Source: Branchipolynoe longqiensis (Eukaryota; Annelida; Polychaeta; Phyllodocida; Polynoidae). Taken from it: a DNA stretch of 64,000 nucleotides. The stretch lies in contig CM059187.1 in NCBI GenBank assembly GCA_030323885.1, positions 86,422,614-86,486,613 on the forward strand, written 5' to 3'. Shown here in pieces: positions 40,323 to 51,255 of this stretch. Both the position numbers and the translations under genes were made by a program. Below the pieces are notes generated by a model. That model did not search any database and was not told the origin of the DNA. It saw only the letters and a list, made by a program, of their open reading frames with translations. How positions within the stretch are numbered: the stretch's first letter is position 1; each line of letters begins with the position of its first letter.

Positions 40323-41736
40323 CCAGTCACACTACGGCTAGCGTTGGCGTGCGACCATTTTGCAACCAAAAGGGTGAGAGTTAGAGTGAGGGTGAAGGTG
40401 GCAGTCAGGGTGGGTATTATGGTGAGTGTGAAAGTGGAAGTTAGGGTGAGTAGGCCTACTGTAGGGTGGGAGTTTGTGTGAGTATGATGGTGTTAGTCAG
40501 GGTAAGTGTTGGGATGAGTGTTACGATGAGTGTTACGATGGGAGTTAAGGTGAGTGTTAGGGTTAATATGAGGGTGGCAGTGCGATGGGGTGAGTCGGGG
40601 TAGGTGCTAAGATGAGTGTGAGGGTGGGAGTTATGTAAGTGTGGGAGTAAGTGCGTTAGTATGAGTTAGGCTGGCAGGAAGGGTGAGAGCTAGTTAGGGT
40701 GAGTGTGATGGTGGGAGTCAGGGGAGTTGGTTGGTTGTTGGAGTTTCATGTCCTGGCAACATCTAAGGTCATATCAGGACAGGTACCGCCTTGTGACAGT
40801 GCGCACTCATGGCGACTTCATAGTGCTGCCCCACTGGGAGACCAGGCCACCAGCACCATGACCGGATATCCCACTCGTGTTAGGATGAGTGTGAGGGTGG
40901 GAGTTAAGGTTAGTGTGGAAGTTCAGGTGAGTGTCAGTGCAGGAGCTATGGTAGGTTTGAGGGTGTATTCGGGTGTGGGTATCAGGTGTTATAGTCGCCA
41001 AGCAGTCGGCAACCAGTCGACAAGGGTGTTAAGGTCAATGAATGGTCGCTGAGCGATCTCCGATCCCTCAGTGAGCGGTCGCCGACCAAAAACCACCACG
41101 GAGTGTGCGGCGGTCGCCAACCAGTCAGCGACTGCTCAGCTATCAGCCACACTGAAAATGGTTTCGGTCGAAAGGAGGTTTTTGGTGTAGCAGCTGCAAC
41201 CTCCTTGTCATGCCCGAGTCACACTAGGCCTAAGTTTGCTTGCAATCATTTAACAACCTTTTTGTGACCACAATACGACCAGTCAGCGACGACTAGCCAA
41301 CCATTTCGGGCGATTTTGGTCGCAAGGAAGTTGCAGCCTCCTTGCGACCAGTGTGGTCAGCGAGTGGTCATGAGTGGTTGGCGATGACTCACCAACTGCT
41401 GTGCCAGGAGAATGAGAATGTTGGTTGCTGGGTGGTCCCCGACTAACCCCCCCCTAAACATCAGTGACCACTCAGTGACTGCAACGCCAGGAGCATCAGA
41501 ATTTTGGTATGTGACCGGTAGGCGACCAACCTCCTAAACATCGGCGACCGGTCACCGACCACGTCTTTGATTCAATGTAGCAAGTCAGTTAACGTCCTTT
41601 TGGTAGTAAGGTGGTCGCAAACGAACGCTGGCCGTAGTGTGACTGGGACTTGACCAAAATGACTCAAAATGGTCGCCGACCAGTGGGCGATCGGTCACAC
41701 AGTGGTTGCAAGCGATCGCAGGCGTAGTGTGACTGG
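40323..41736. mobile_element. foldback-type element with CCAGTCACACTACG ends
   Basis: The left end reads CCAGTCACACTACGGC and the right end, inverted, CCAGTCACACTACGCC. A further inverted copy lies at about 41625-41645 and a direct one at 41214. The interior from 41000 is a degenerate array of GTCGC/GACCA words. A degenerate GTTAGGGTGAGTGTGA minisatellite fills 40366-40993, itself split by a SINE-A fragment. No coding region. Confidence 0.65.
40727..40879 (-). mobile_element. SINE-A fragment inside a minisatellite
   Basis: Tail and half of the body, ending at GATATCCCACTC. The GTGAGGGTGGGAGTTA minisatellite continues on both sides. Confidence 0.85.
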
Positions 41737-41756
41737 GGGGTTAAGTACATGTAGGT

Positions 41757-42040
41757 AGATAAAAGATTCACCCCTATCTAGGTTGATACCGGTACAAAAC
41801 ATGCTTATTATGTTATCTGTCTAGATCAAATATTCACCAGTACTTAGTTACATCAGGGGGGAATGATAACTGTCTAAATCCGAGCATAAACTGCTTTGGT
41901 ATGAATCAACCAAATAAGAGGTTGAACTCCTGGTTCCATCATCCAGTGTTTATCTATATCGAAGTAAATTTTGCGAAATGGGAGAGAATGCAAAGTAAAA
42001 CAAGATGGTGGAGAGTAAATACCCAAGTTCCCTCCCTTAT
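41757..42040 (+). mobile_element. TAGATAAAAGATTCACC MITE, left part
   Basis: Starts TAGATAAAAGATTCACCCC. It carries the family's interior block (GGGAGAGAATGCAAAG ... CAAGATGGTGGAGAG), also seen near 37690 and 46175. No matching right end found before the zinc-finger gene. Confidence 0.65.
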
Positions 42041-42397
42041 TTCAGTGGTATCATAATTCAATGTATCGACAACCTGAAATCACCTTTACAACATTAACAA
42101 CAATATTTCATTCTAATATATTTCATCATGAGTTGCTTGAATTGATTAAAACCACCCTGCAACAATGTATAATTATATTATCGTTTTGTCTGCATGGGCT
42201 ACATATAAAAATGCATGTAACAACTATATTTTATCATTTTTTAAATCATTTATCACGATAGCGAAATGTCTAATGTCATTTATAAATAACTGAGCTATAA
42301 ATCATCTTTATAGAAAAGAACAGGATAATTCTAAATTATCTGACGAGTCTCTGTCACATTAATGCGTTGAATGTGTACCACATAGAAATAGTCCAGA
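42041..42397. other. 3' flank of the zinc-finger gene
   Basis: AT-rich, expected to hold the 3' UTR of the minus-strand gene. I see no canonical AATAAA on that strand close to the stop, so the polyadenylation site is unresolved. Confidence 0.4.
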
Positions 42398-45094
42398 CTA
42401 GCCATTGTGCGTTTTCATGTGTGACTTTAAGTTACAATTCACACTGAAACCTTTACCACACTCTGGACACATGTAGGGCTTCTCTCCTGTATGTGTCCGC
42501 CTGTGAGTTTTTAGACCTGTTGATGTGTTGAATGCCTTAGTGCAGTCCCCACACGGATAAGGTCTTTCACCGGTGTGAGTGCGCATGTGCGTTCTCAGGC
42601 TTACCGCATCACGCAGCCCCTTCCCACAGTCGGGACAGACACATGGTCTCAATCCTGTATGAGTCTGCATATGTATCTTTAAGTTGGACGGAGTGTAGAA
42701 TCGCTTCCCACAGCCGGGTTCAGAACATAGATGCGACCCGTGTACACCTTGATGTACTCTTTTCATGTGCGTTTCAAAGTAAGACTTCCGGTTGAACGCC
42801 TGATTGCATTGTGTGCACACGTGAGGTCTGTCTACTGAGTGGGTGACCATGTGGGAATTAAGCGTAGACTGACATCGGAATCCTTTCTCACACTGAGAAC
42901 AAATGTAAGGCCTCTCGCCAGTGTGACACCTCATGTGGAGTTGTAGGATGGACGGCCGACTAAATCCCTGCCCACACTGTTTACACATGTGCGGCCTCTC
43001 ACCGGTGTGTGTCATCATGTGCACTTTCAGGGTTCCTGGCTTGGCAAAGCGCTGGCCACACACTGAACACATATGTGGCTTTTCTCCCGTGTGAACCAAC
43101 ATGTGCTGCTGTAGACCATACGCCTGAATGAAGCCTTTACCGCAGACAGAGCACATGTGTGGTCTCTCGCCTGTATGTGTCATCATATGTGTTCTCAGGT
43201 ACCCTTCAAATGTGAAAGCCCTCCCACAGTCAGTGCACACGTGGGGTTTCTCTATTGAGTGCGTTTTCAAATGTCGCTTCAACTGATGGACTGTAACACA
43301 TGCAAGCCCACATTCAGAACACACATGTGATTTTTCTCCTGAGTGGACCCACATGGTATGCTTCTTAAGAGAACTCTTGGATGTGAAAAGCTTATCACAT
43401 TCAGTACATCCATGAGGCTTCTTCACTGAGTGGGTGTCCATGTGTATTTTTAGCTGACCGGCGTCACCGCAACATTTACCGCAGTTACGACACACAAAAG
43501 GTTTGTTTGTATGAGTGGTTTGGACATGTTCTCTTAGATTGTCAAGCTGATTGAAGCCTTCACCGTGGGCCGTCACCATGTGCGACTTTAGTTTTCCGCT
43601 AGTGCCGCAGGCCTCATCACAGATCAAACACTTGTGTGATTGCCTCTGAGAATGTGTCCTCATATGCATCTCCAGTGTATCTTTCCGCTTGAATTTTGTC
43701 CCACACTCTGAACACAGATGCTGCTTCACTTGGACGTGAACCTTCTTTGTGTGACTGTTCATATCTGATGCTTGGCTGAATCCTTCACATGAATAAGAGT
43801 TCTTATCTTCCAACTCTACAACTCTCAATCTACACACATGCGACTCCGCTTCGGAGTGTTCCACAATGTGTGCATTTAACTCAGATAGTTGATCAAATCC
43901 TTTGCCACACTCAGAACATGTGTGTGGCCGCTCCTCCTTTTCTGACAAGATGTGCTGTTCTGATTGCAACGTGAAGAAGCCCTTCCTACACTCCTGCAGT
44001 TCTTGCCCTGCATGCTGCTTCATGTGTATCTTCAGGTTGATTGCAGTCGTAAATTTCATATGACAAATATCACAGACATGACATTTGACCTTTTCATGGT
44101 CTTTAGATAATAGTTGCTTCAGCTTTGATACCTGTGTGGATTCTATTTGACATTTCTTGTGAGGTTTCTTTGATGTATCAGTCCTTAGTTTACTTGGCGT
44201 CTTTAGTTTAATGCCATATTCAGTGATTTTGTGAGGATTTGTTTCTGCATTCACCTCCACCGGATCAGTTCCCCCACCACTGTTGTCGGTGCAATAATCT
44301 GAGCACGGATTTTCCTGTACATTTTTTTCAATTTTTACATTCCTCGCACCTACTGTAACATCGTCATTTGTTCGCTGTTGGTCATTTACAGAGGTGTCAC
44401 TGAGGTCCCCAGTGGTAGAACGAGATAGACCATGGCTGATAATAGCCTCTCTAACCTGGTTTGTACCATCCATAGCTCTTGTGAACAGGTGATTAGCATC
44501 CATAACAGAGTCATAACACTTTGTTAGCATGTGTGTGTTTTCAATAAGATCATTTGAGTTTTCTGACCAACCTTTTAGCTCTATCAATGTCTGTGCCTGC
44601 ATTGCTGTAGCTGACATGGCTGCCACCATATATTGCTGCACCTTCTGCAGATCTATGTCCTGCTGTTTATGCTCTTCTGAAATGTTTTCATAGAGTTCTC
44701 CATCATATTGTTGCACTTTCAATGCGTCAATATTTACAAGTCTGAGATAATCCTCCCGCTTTTTCTCCAGGCTTTCCTCATTTGAAAGCTCTCTGACTAA
44801 ATTTCTTTCAGCTTCAGAGAGTTTTGTGGTATCCTTAGAGCTTTTATCAGCGCCTGTAGATCGGTTGTGTGTGCCGTGTTTGTCAATCCCACTTGAGATA
44901 TTTACTGGATCCATGCTGGAACTGGCATCTTTGTAGAGTTCGGTTTCTTTCCTGTCCACAGGTGACACTACCTTCTCAGCAATGTCATCGAGAATTTCAA
45001 TGGAGTGCGTGAACATGGTTGATTTGAAATATTCTTCTTCTAGATTTTGCTCACATCTTTTTCTTCCTTTTGCAGCACTCTCTTCAAGAGACAT
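42398..45094 (-). CDS. C2H2 zinc-finger protein, about 20 fingers
   Basis: 898 residues from the ATG at 45094; the eight upstream codons begin with TTG right after an in-frame TAG, so they are not translated. Residues 1-340 have no finger; they are acidic and partly helical (EAERNLVRELSNEESLEKKRE), possibly a coiled coil, and I recognise no KRAB, SCAN, BTB or ZAD domain. From about 341 to the end are some 20 C2H2 units, 17 complete and three degenerate (the 2nd, 4th and 7th have lost zinc ligands). One finger has a CSEPGC spacing. The last ten or so have HTGERPH-type linkers, the usual sign of DNA binding. A nuclear DNA-binding regulator is likely; targets are unknown. The frame is open without interruption in a transposon-rich region, which argues for selection. 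Confidence 0.92.
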   Translation of the reverse strand: MSLEESAAKGRKRCEQNLEEEYFKSTMFTHSIEILDDIAEKVVSPVDRKETELYKDASSSMDPVNISSGIDKHGTHNRSTGADKSSKDTTKLSEAERNLVRELSNEESLEKKREDYLRLVNIDALKVQQYDGELYENISEEHKQQDIDLQKVQQYMVAAMSATAMQAQTLIELKGWSENSNDLIENTHMLTKCYDSVMDANHLFTRAMDGTNQVREAIISHGLSRSTTGDLSDTSVNDQQRTNDDVTVGARNVKIEKNVQENPCSDYCTDNSGGGTDPVEVNAETNPHKITEYGIKLKTPSKLRTDTSKKPHKKCQIESTQVSKLKQLLSKDHEKVKCHVCDICHMKFTTAINLKIHMKQHAGQELQECRKGFFTLQSEQHILSEKEERPHTCSECGKGFDQLSELNAHIVEHSEAESHVCRLRVVELEDKNSYSCEGFSQASDMNSHTKKVHVQVKQHLCSECGTKFKRKDTLEMHMRTHSQRQSHKCLICDEACGTSGKLKSHMVTAHGEGFNQLDNLREHVQTTHTNKPFVCRNCGKCCGDAGQLKIHMDTHSVKKPHGCTECDKLFTSKSSLKKHTMWVHSGEKSHVCSECGLACVTVHQLKRHLKTHSIEKPHVCTDCGRAFTFEGYLRTHMMTHTGERPHMCSVCGKGFIQAYGLQQHMLVHTGEKPHMCSVCGQRFAKPGTLKVHMMTHTGERPHMCKQCGQGFSRPSILQLHMRCHTGERPYICSQCEKGFRCQSTLNSHMVTHSVDRPHVCTQCNQAFNRKSYFETHMKRVHQGVHGSHLCSEPGCGKRFYTPSNLKIHMQTHTGLRPCVCPDCGKGLRDAVSLRTHMRTHTGERPYPCGDCTKAFNTSTGLKTHRRTHTGEKPYMCPECGKGFSVNCNLKSHMKTHNG

Positions 45095-45138
45095 CTTAAT
45101 ATTATCAACGGTGTCCAACTATTACACAGCAACTTTAG

Positions 45139-45160
45139 CCTAGAAAAGACGAGAAAGATA
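45139..45160 (-). other. splice acceptor upstream of the zinc-finger coding exon
   Basis: On the minus strand a pyrimidine tract (CTCTTTATCTTTCTCG, then TCTTTTCTAG) ends in AG at 45141-45140. The exon would begin at 45139, giving 45 bases of 5' UTR before the ATG at 45094. At least one upstream non-coding exon is therefore expected at higher coordinates. Confidence 0.7.
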
Positions 45161-45298
45161 AAGAGTTATTAAATTAATTAGTTCATAATTCAACACGTTT
45201 TAATCCATAATGTCGAATGTGCACTGAGTCAATGTATGATATAGATCCATTGACCAACCACGCCACTCTCACGTGACTCACACATCAGAATGGTCTAC

Positions 45299-45808
45299 AG
45301 GGTTGCCACAAACCAGAGATGTCAAAATTCCCTGACATATTTCATTTTCCCTTGACAAATAGGACGAGAAAATCTTTTTATTAAACGGCCTCCAACCACC
45401 CCTACAGCGATCCTTTCCTCCCATTTATTTTGTTATTTTAGGCCCAGAAACACCATACCATAAACTGTTATAAACCTTTCTTGGCAACTCCTGTAGCCAA
45501 GGTGATTGTTCCAGGTCACAGCAAGACCGTACTGTTACTTTTGATGACAACCATATATATATTACAAATATTTGCATAAATATGTGGTATATTTGTTATG
45601 AGGATAGTGGAATCTGGTATATTTTCTTTTCTTCAATATACACAGATTTTGAGGGTGTCAGAATTGGCCAATTCTTCACACATAGATCTGAAAATTTCAT
45701 TTTCCCTGACATTTTTCAAAATTCAAATTTTCCCAGACAAATTCAAATATTCCCTGACATTGAAAAAAATTAATTCATAATTTTTCCTAACGTGTGGCAA
45801 CCCTGGTC
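45299..45808. mobile_element. DNA element with CAGGGTTGCCACA ends
   Basis: CAGGGTTGCCACA at the left and its exact inverse TGTGGCAACCCTG at the right (510 bp). GTCTA lies directly outside both ends. The interior has many TTCCCTGAC words. The end sequence looks like hAT elements I know, but hAT makes 8-bp duplications and only 5 bp match here, so the class is open. Frames at 45582-45780 are by-products. Confidence 0.82.
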
Positions 45809-46016
45809 TAGTTGACAAAAAGAGCAAACTTGTGTTGTTCTGTATAGAAATTAGTACAGCAATACTTCAATTGAATTGATCATTTTCATAATATTGACAC
45901 TGCCAAGAGCACTGGATCTAAAATCACTACTTTTGTCACTGTCTCTACCTATCCAATGCTTTTAACGTACTGAAAGTAAATGGATATATTAAGCCCACAG
46001 AAACTTACCTATAATC

Positions 46017-46240
46017 TAAATAAAATATTCACGCACACTCAGAGATGGGGTGAATACTGGCCATGTCTAAATCCAAGCAAAGCTGATTTGGTATGAATCT
46101 AATATTTAAACAAGCTATGGAGGTGCTGATTTCAGCAAGCAGTGCTTAAATCTATTTTAATATAGTTTATAAACTGGGAGAGAGTGCAAAAACATAAGAT
46201 GGTGGCCACTGGATGCACTTGGGTTAAGGTATTTGAACAA
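46017..46240 (+). mobile_element. TAGATAAAAGATTCACC-family MITE fragment
   Basis: Starts TAAATAAAATATTCAC and contains TCTAAATCCAAGCAAAGC and AAACTGGGAGAGAGTGCAAA ... AAGATGGTGGCC, blocks shared with the copies at 37539 and 41757. Confidence 0.6.
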
Positions 46241-46675
46241 TATATTTAGCATATTAGATGGCAAATTCGTGTGATTATGTCCATATTCCAGCTTTGTAAC
46301 ATTTTTTTATTTTTTACTTTTAGAATTACTTAGCAGCCCTGTCACAGGGTTGCAAAGGGAAATTAACTAATATAACCCAGCTCCAAGTGATTTGTGACAA
46401 TGCAGAGACCAAATACAGGAAAGAAATTCAGTGTTAAATAAACATGTTGGTGAATTTAATAATATTTCTCTCTCTATTATAATATTATATAAAATATATA
46501 CTATATAATATAGGCCTACATAGCTGACTTTATTACTGGCATACTTAATATCCACCAAAATGTAGCATACACTGGCAAACAATCAATGCAACGAATCTCA
46601 GCTTATGTCACACACTCTGTTTGTTATTGGGTATCCCTGAGCAATGATCCCATAACATTGTGAATAAATGAATAA

Positions 46676-46950
46676 TATGTATATGAGACTGTCTCAAAAG
46701 GTGCTAAGCAATATGGGACAAAACTTTGTCCACTGTAACGATCAACATACTATCTGCTTATGCATTTGCTCAGGATAAACTGATTTGTTTTTTTACATGG
46801 TGTTTCATAATCCCAATAGAATACTTATTGATTTGAAGTAAATGTCCTGTGTTTTCAGTGTAACTGTTTCTGTACTGTTTTGTGGCAATCGTTACAATGG
46901 ACAAAAAAAAAGGAGAGTTATCACCTTTTGAGACAGGCTCATATATACTT
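46676..46950. mobile_element. 275-bp MITE with TATATGAG..CTGTCTCAAAAGGTG ends
   Basis: Left TATATGAGACTGTCTCAAAA and right, inverted, TATATGAGCCTGTCTCAAAA form terminal inverted repeats of about 25 bp. No coding region; the frame 46770-46988 overlaps it by chance. Confidence 0.8.
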
Positions 46951-47365
46951 AAATAAACATCATATAACCCAGCTGCTAATAGTACCATCGGCTATGGTTA
47001 ATAGTTACCTCTTCCAACCAGGGTATGAACATATAATATATGTGGATAATTTATCATAATTATGTATAAACATAAACATTCAATGCGGGCATAGCTATGT
47101 GTATGCCTATAGTATATACTGCTATAGCCTACTTGATAATACTATAGTTAAATGGTATCGTATAACTATTAACTATTTATTAGGTATGGTTGCACATGCC
47201 TTGGGATTATAGCATTATGTGGATAAAATATTCACCTGCAGTACACAATAAAGGACTGCGGGAGTAACTGGTCACTAGGGAGACCTACTCCTGCAGACCT
47301 CTATAACTAAGTGTAACATTATAAGTCTATTTTGTACAATGCATACTCATGATACTGCAGACATG

Positions 47366-48534
47366 GGTCATTCTCCTGAAACCTGGTCGAAATTGTGACA
47401 TAGAGGGTAAAAATTCAGAGTGTGAATTTTGTCATGTTCTTTTTGGAAATAAAAGCTTGATATCTCTTGTGTACAGAAATATAAGACACAAATTGACAGG
47501 ATTACAGGAACTTGATTAATTGTACATTATGCCATTTAGCATTAAAATACCATTCAGTGTCTTGAATGTTACAGGACACCAGAAGTACATGAATCAAGTA
47601 GATTGAGGAGCCAATTTTCCTTTCTTTTGCAAAGTAATTTGACAAAAGTCCCCCCCCCCCCGTTTTCTGTTTTTCGTCCTTTTCTGTCCAAGTGGCATCT
47701 AAGGTCATATAAGAACTGGTGGAAAGTTGTGACACTGCACATGTATGGTGACTTTATAGTATTGACCAGTAGGAAATGGCTATCTTGAATGTTACGGCTA
47801 CCTCTTCTGAAGAGACGACCACATTTTCCCTTCTGCAGGCGCAAAATATGCTACGCACAAAGTAAAAATATGCCATAATGTGTTGCCGCCAGTGACCTGA
47901 TGTAAGATTCATACACTAGGATAGGTTGGAAGTGACTGATAGTAAAAAAAATAGTTCTTTTGTGTACTCGAATGTTACACCCTTTTTGAGACACCACATG
48001 AACCATCAATAAAGACATGGCTGTAATTCAGTTAATACATAGGTCTACTCCCATATCACAATAAAGCAGAATGGACTGAGGGAAATGTGTTCATAGATCA
48101 TGCAGACAACAAAAAAGTAGTTCCTAGTTTATATTTGTGAACAATAGACAATATTGTGTTTCCTACTGAGAAGACACCATTGGTCAAATTCAAGACACTG
48201 ATAATCTTCATTTAGCTTGGGACTATCCATACAAAGTTATACAGAGTAAACATAATTTTATGTCATTTCTCACCCTCCTTATGTCTCATGAAATTAATTC
48301 TTTTTAACCACGAAAGTTTTGAAGGAAATATATGCAATCAACTTTTCTTCATTTGGACATGTCACAAATAGTATATGAAAATGCAGCATATTCACACAAA
48401 AAAAGACCCACATCACAACAAATAAAAGACATTCATACACTGACATTGTCACTGTGGCATTTTCCTTATTTCTCCAAACTCATTAGATTAGAAAAAAACA
48501 TCCTCTATGGTCCAGCTTTCAGGAGAATGATCCA
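47366..48534. mobile_element. DNA element with GGTCATTCTCCTGAAA ends
   Basis: Left GGGTCATTCTCCTGAAACC and right, inverted, GGATCATTCTCCTGAAAGC. Same end type as 24003-24690 but 1.17 kb. Contains a C-run (47650-47661) and a decayed SINE-A body (47690-47790). No transposase recognised. Confidence 0.72.
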
Positions 48535-48653
48535 CGGTCTGTGAGTAATGTAATGTGTATCGTAAGGCCTATATAACTACACTCGCCGACTCGGACCCCA
48601 GGTAATAGGCCTACACTGTACCGCTAACAGTTTAGGCATACACACTATAAGTG

Positions 48654-48985
48654 TATAGAGGGAGTGCATGTGATGTCATCACTCAGCAGTCAGCGGCCAG
48701 CCATCTTGGATTACGAGCACCCTCCCTAGTCATGTTGTGAATGCATGCAGATGCAGTAAAACAGAGGTTTCTTATGTTCTGGAAGGTTCTGGGCAATTTA
48801 CATCCAATGTGTTTACTTACAACACTTTAGCAACAACTTCTGAGGCCAAACTTCTCAAAACAGTGACAAACAAACCAACAAATCAGTAAATAAGCACAGT
48901 GTAGGCAATTGCAAGCCTTCTGTATGTAATCCAATATGGCCACCGAAAGTTCTCTTGTGACGTCATAACAGTACACCCCCTCTAT
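48654..48985. mobile_element. MITE with TATAGAGGG ends (M family)
   Basis: TATAGAGGGAGTGCATG at the left and CACCCCCTCTAT at the right, inverted relative to the other two copies. Contains TGTGACGTCATAAC near the right end. Its minus-strand frame (48827-49042) is a by-product. Confidence 0.87.
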
Positions 48986-48989
48986 TCTC

Positions 48990-49235
48990 GATGTTGGCGT
49001 TACATCACAACCCCGGAAACTAGCCCGCAAAGGGTAAAACACCGCAGTGATTTGTGCTGCAGCAATGCTATATCTATGCAGAGCATTTACTTTTGCAAAA
49101 TAAATTTAAAAGCTTTCATTGGATCGATTAAAAATATCTTAATGCGCGATTGAAGAGGAAGATCTGAAGTATTTAATTTAACCTTTCTCTGAAAGTATTA
49201 AAAACAGAGATAATAGTGAAAGTTGGGATATTCTG
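48990..49235 (-). mobile_element. piece related to the interior of the 57.9-58.7 kb element
   Basis: Reverse complement of 58150-58390: shares TTAATCGATCCAATGAAAGC and AATATCCCAACTTTCAC, plus the GCGGGCAAACT-type block near 49020. It stops at GATATTCTGAGTGT, where the minisatellite begins. Confidence 0.75.
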
Positions 49236-50660
49236 AGTGTTCAGTCAGGTCGGGTAAAGTCAAGTCCGGTAGAGTTGAGTCGGGTAGAGTAGCGTCGAGT
49301 AGAGTAGAGTCAAGTTGGATACAGTCGAGTCAGGTAGAGTCGAGTCGGGTAGAGTCGAGTTGGGTAGAGCAGAGTTAGTTTGGTAGTTTGGTGTTCTCTG
49401 TGGCGGAGTGGTTAGAGTGTCTGACTTTTTTCTAGGTCAGACTCCTAATCTGAAGGTCGGTGGTTCGATTCCCCGTGCCCCCATCTCTGCCAATTTGGAT
49501 TTCCACCGCTGTGTATAACTTACAGCGTCATCAAAGGCTGGTTGCTCTCATACCATGTCTATGTGGTGTGGGAGGTTAAAAATCCCTTGGGTCAGTAAAA
49601 GTGTAGGCTCGGGCTTTCTATCGACAAACTGTCTAATGGTGAAAACAAGCCTATTCAGGCTTATCCATGATAGGCAGTATAAATCTTCTTCAACAAGAAT
49701 CGAGCCGAGTTGGGTAGAGCCGAGTTGGGTAGAGTCGAGTGCAGTCAAGTAGAGTTGGGTATAGTTGAGTCGAGGCGGGTAGAGTTGAGTCGAGGCGGGC
49801 AGAGTTGAGTCCGGTAAAGTTGAGGCGGGTAGAGTAGAGCCGAGTTGGGTAGAGCCGAGTTGCATAGAGTCGAGTTGGGTAGAGTCAAGTTGCATAGAGT
49901 CGAGTTGGGTAGAGTCAAGTAGGATAGAGTCGAAGCGGGTAGAGTAGAGTCGAGTAGAGTCAAGTCAGGTAGAGTCAAGTTGGATACAGTCGAGTTGGGT
50001 AGATTCGAGTTAGGTATAGTCGAGTCGAGTTGGGTAGAGTCGAGTTGAGTTTGGTAGTCAAGTGCAGTCAAGTAGAGTTGGGTAGAGCCGAGTGAGGTAG
50101 AGTCGAGTCAAGTGAGGTAGAGCCGCGTCGAGTTGGGTAGAGTTGAGTTGAGTCCGGTAAAGTCGAGTCGAGTTGGGTAGATTCGAGTTGGGTAGAGTCT
50201 AGTTGGGTAGAGTCAAGTCGGGTAGAGACGAGGCAGGTAGAGTCGAGTCAGGCATAGTCAAGTCGCGTAGAGTCGATTTGAGTCCATCGAGTCAGGTAGT
50301 CGAGTAGAGTCAAGTCAAATCGAGTTGGGTAGAAAATTGAGTTGGGTAGAAAATTGAGTCGGGTAGATTCGAGTCGCATAGAGTCGAGTCAAGTCGGTTA
50401 CAGTCAAGTCAGGTACACTTGAGTCAATTCTGGTAGAGTCGATTCTAGTAGAGTCGATTCTAGTAGAGTCGATTCTAGTAGAGTCGATTCAGGTAGCCGA
50501 TTCAGGTACAGTAGAGTCGGGTAGAGTAGAGTCGAGTAAAGTAGAGTGAAGTCAGGTAGAATCGAGTTGGATAGAGTAGAGTAGAGTCGGGTAGAGTCAA
50601 GTCGAGTCAAGTCAGGTTGGGTAGAGTCGAGCAGAGTCGGGCAAAGTCAGACAAAGTTGG
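49236..50660. repeat. 15-bp minisatellite (GGGTAGAGTCGAGTT)
   Basis: About 1.1 kb of degenerate ~15-bp units. A SINE-C (49393-49689) lies inside it near the left end. Minus-strand frames full of LDSTRLDST are artefacts. Related short arrays are at 841-935 and 59477-59500. Confidence 0.95.
49393..49689 (+). mobile_element. SINE-C copy inside the minisatellite
   Basis: Very close to the copy at 20892-21190, including the T6 hairpin between A and B boxes. Minisatellite units resume directly after CAGTATAAATCTTC. Confidence 0.93.
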
Positions 50661-50804
50661 GTACATCAAATCCCGCTTGGGGCGCTGCGGTATAGCTGTC
50701 TCCACTACTGCAGCTGAACTCTGGATGACCTGGTTTCTATATGCCTATATACACAGATAAGTAAAATTCGAAAATCATTCTAGTAGTCTGACAACCCTCA
50801 ATAT

Positions 50805-51112
50805 TTAGTATAGTTATATGAATCTTACCTGGGTACAGATGATGGATAACTCTTGTTTTCCCGAGGTACAAGCCTCGGATAGTCGTGGACTAGGGAGAAG
50901 GAAGCAACATCTGGGTTCAGCAATCTTCACCTAATTATTCAGGATAAAAATGAGCTTAATGATGGAAATCTGATGTTTTCGTTTGGCACAAGCGAACGTA
51001 ATAGTCGTGGTAGGGTGTGGTGGGCGGGCCCTAGTCCACGACTATCCAAGGCTTGTACCTCGGGAAAACGAGTTATCCATCATCTGTACCCAGGTAAGAT
51101 TCGTATAACTAT
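50805..51112. mobile_element. 300-bp inverted-repeat relic related to DIRS-like ends
   Basis: The two arms (about 50808-50910 and 51028-51112) are reverse complements with few mismatches, starting TATAGTTATATGAATCTTAC. The inner part of the left arm (CGAGGTACAAGCCTCGG, then GGGAGAAGGAAGCAACATC) is clearly homologous to the right terminus of the DIRS-like element at 56290-56378. It looks like the collapsed ends of a related retrotransposon. Confidence 0.75.
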
Positions 51113-51255
51113 ACTATTTTACCTCGGTACTAAGCCTCTGGCTACTCGTGGTCGAGGGACACCTTTACGTAGCCTCATTCTTATCCTCAATTATCTGATA
51201 AACAAGTTAATGTGTCAATAGTAATATTAAACTTTGTACATCTCACCCAATCTTG

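Noticed and set aside
47569..47844. 91-codon minus-strand frame
   Set aside because: Crosses a C homopolymer and a decayed SINE-A body; no domain.
49548..50610. Leucine/serine/threonine repeat frames (LDSTQLDST)
   Set aside because: Translations of the 15-bp minisatellite.
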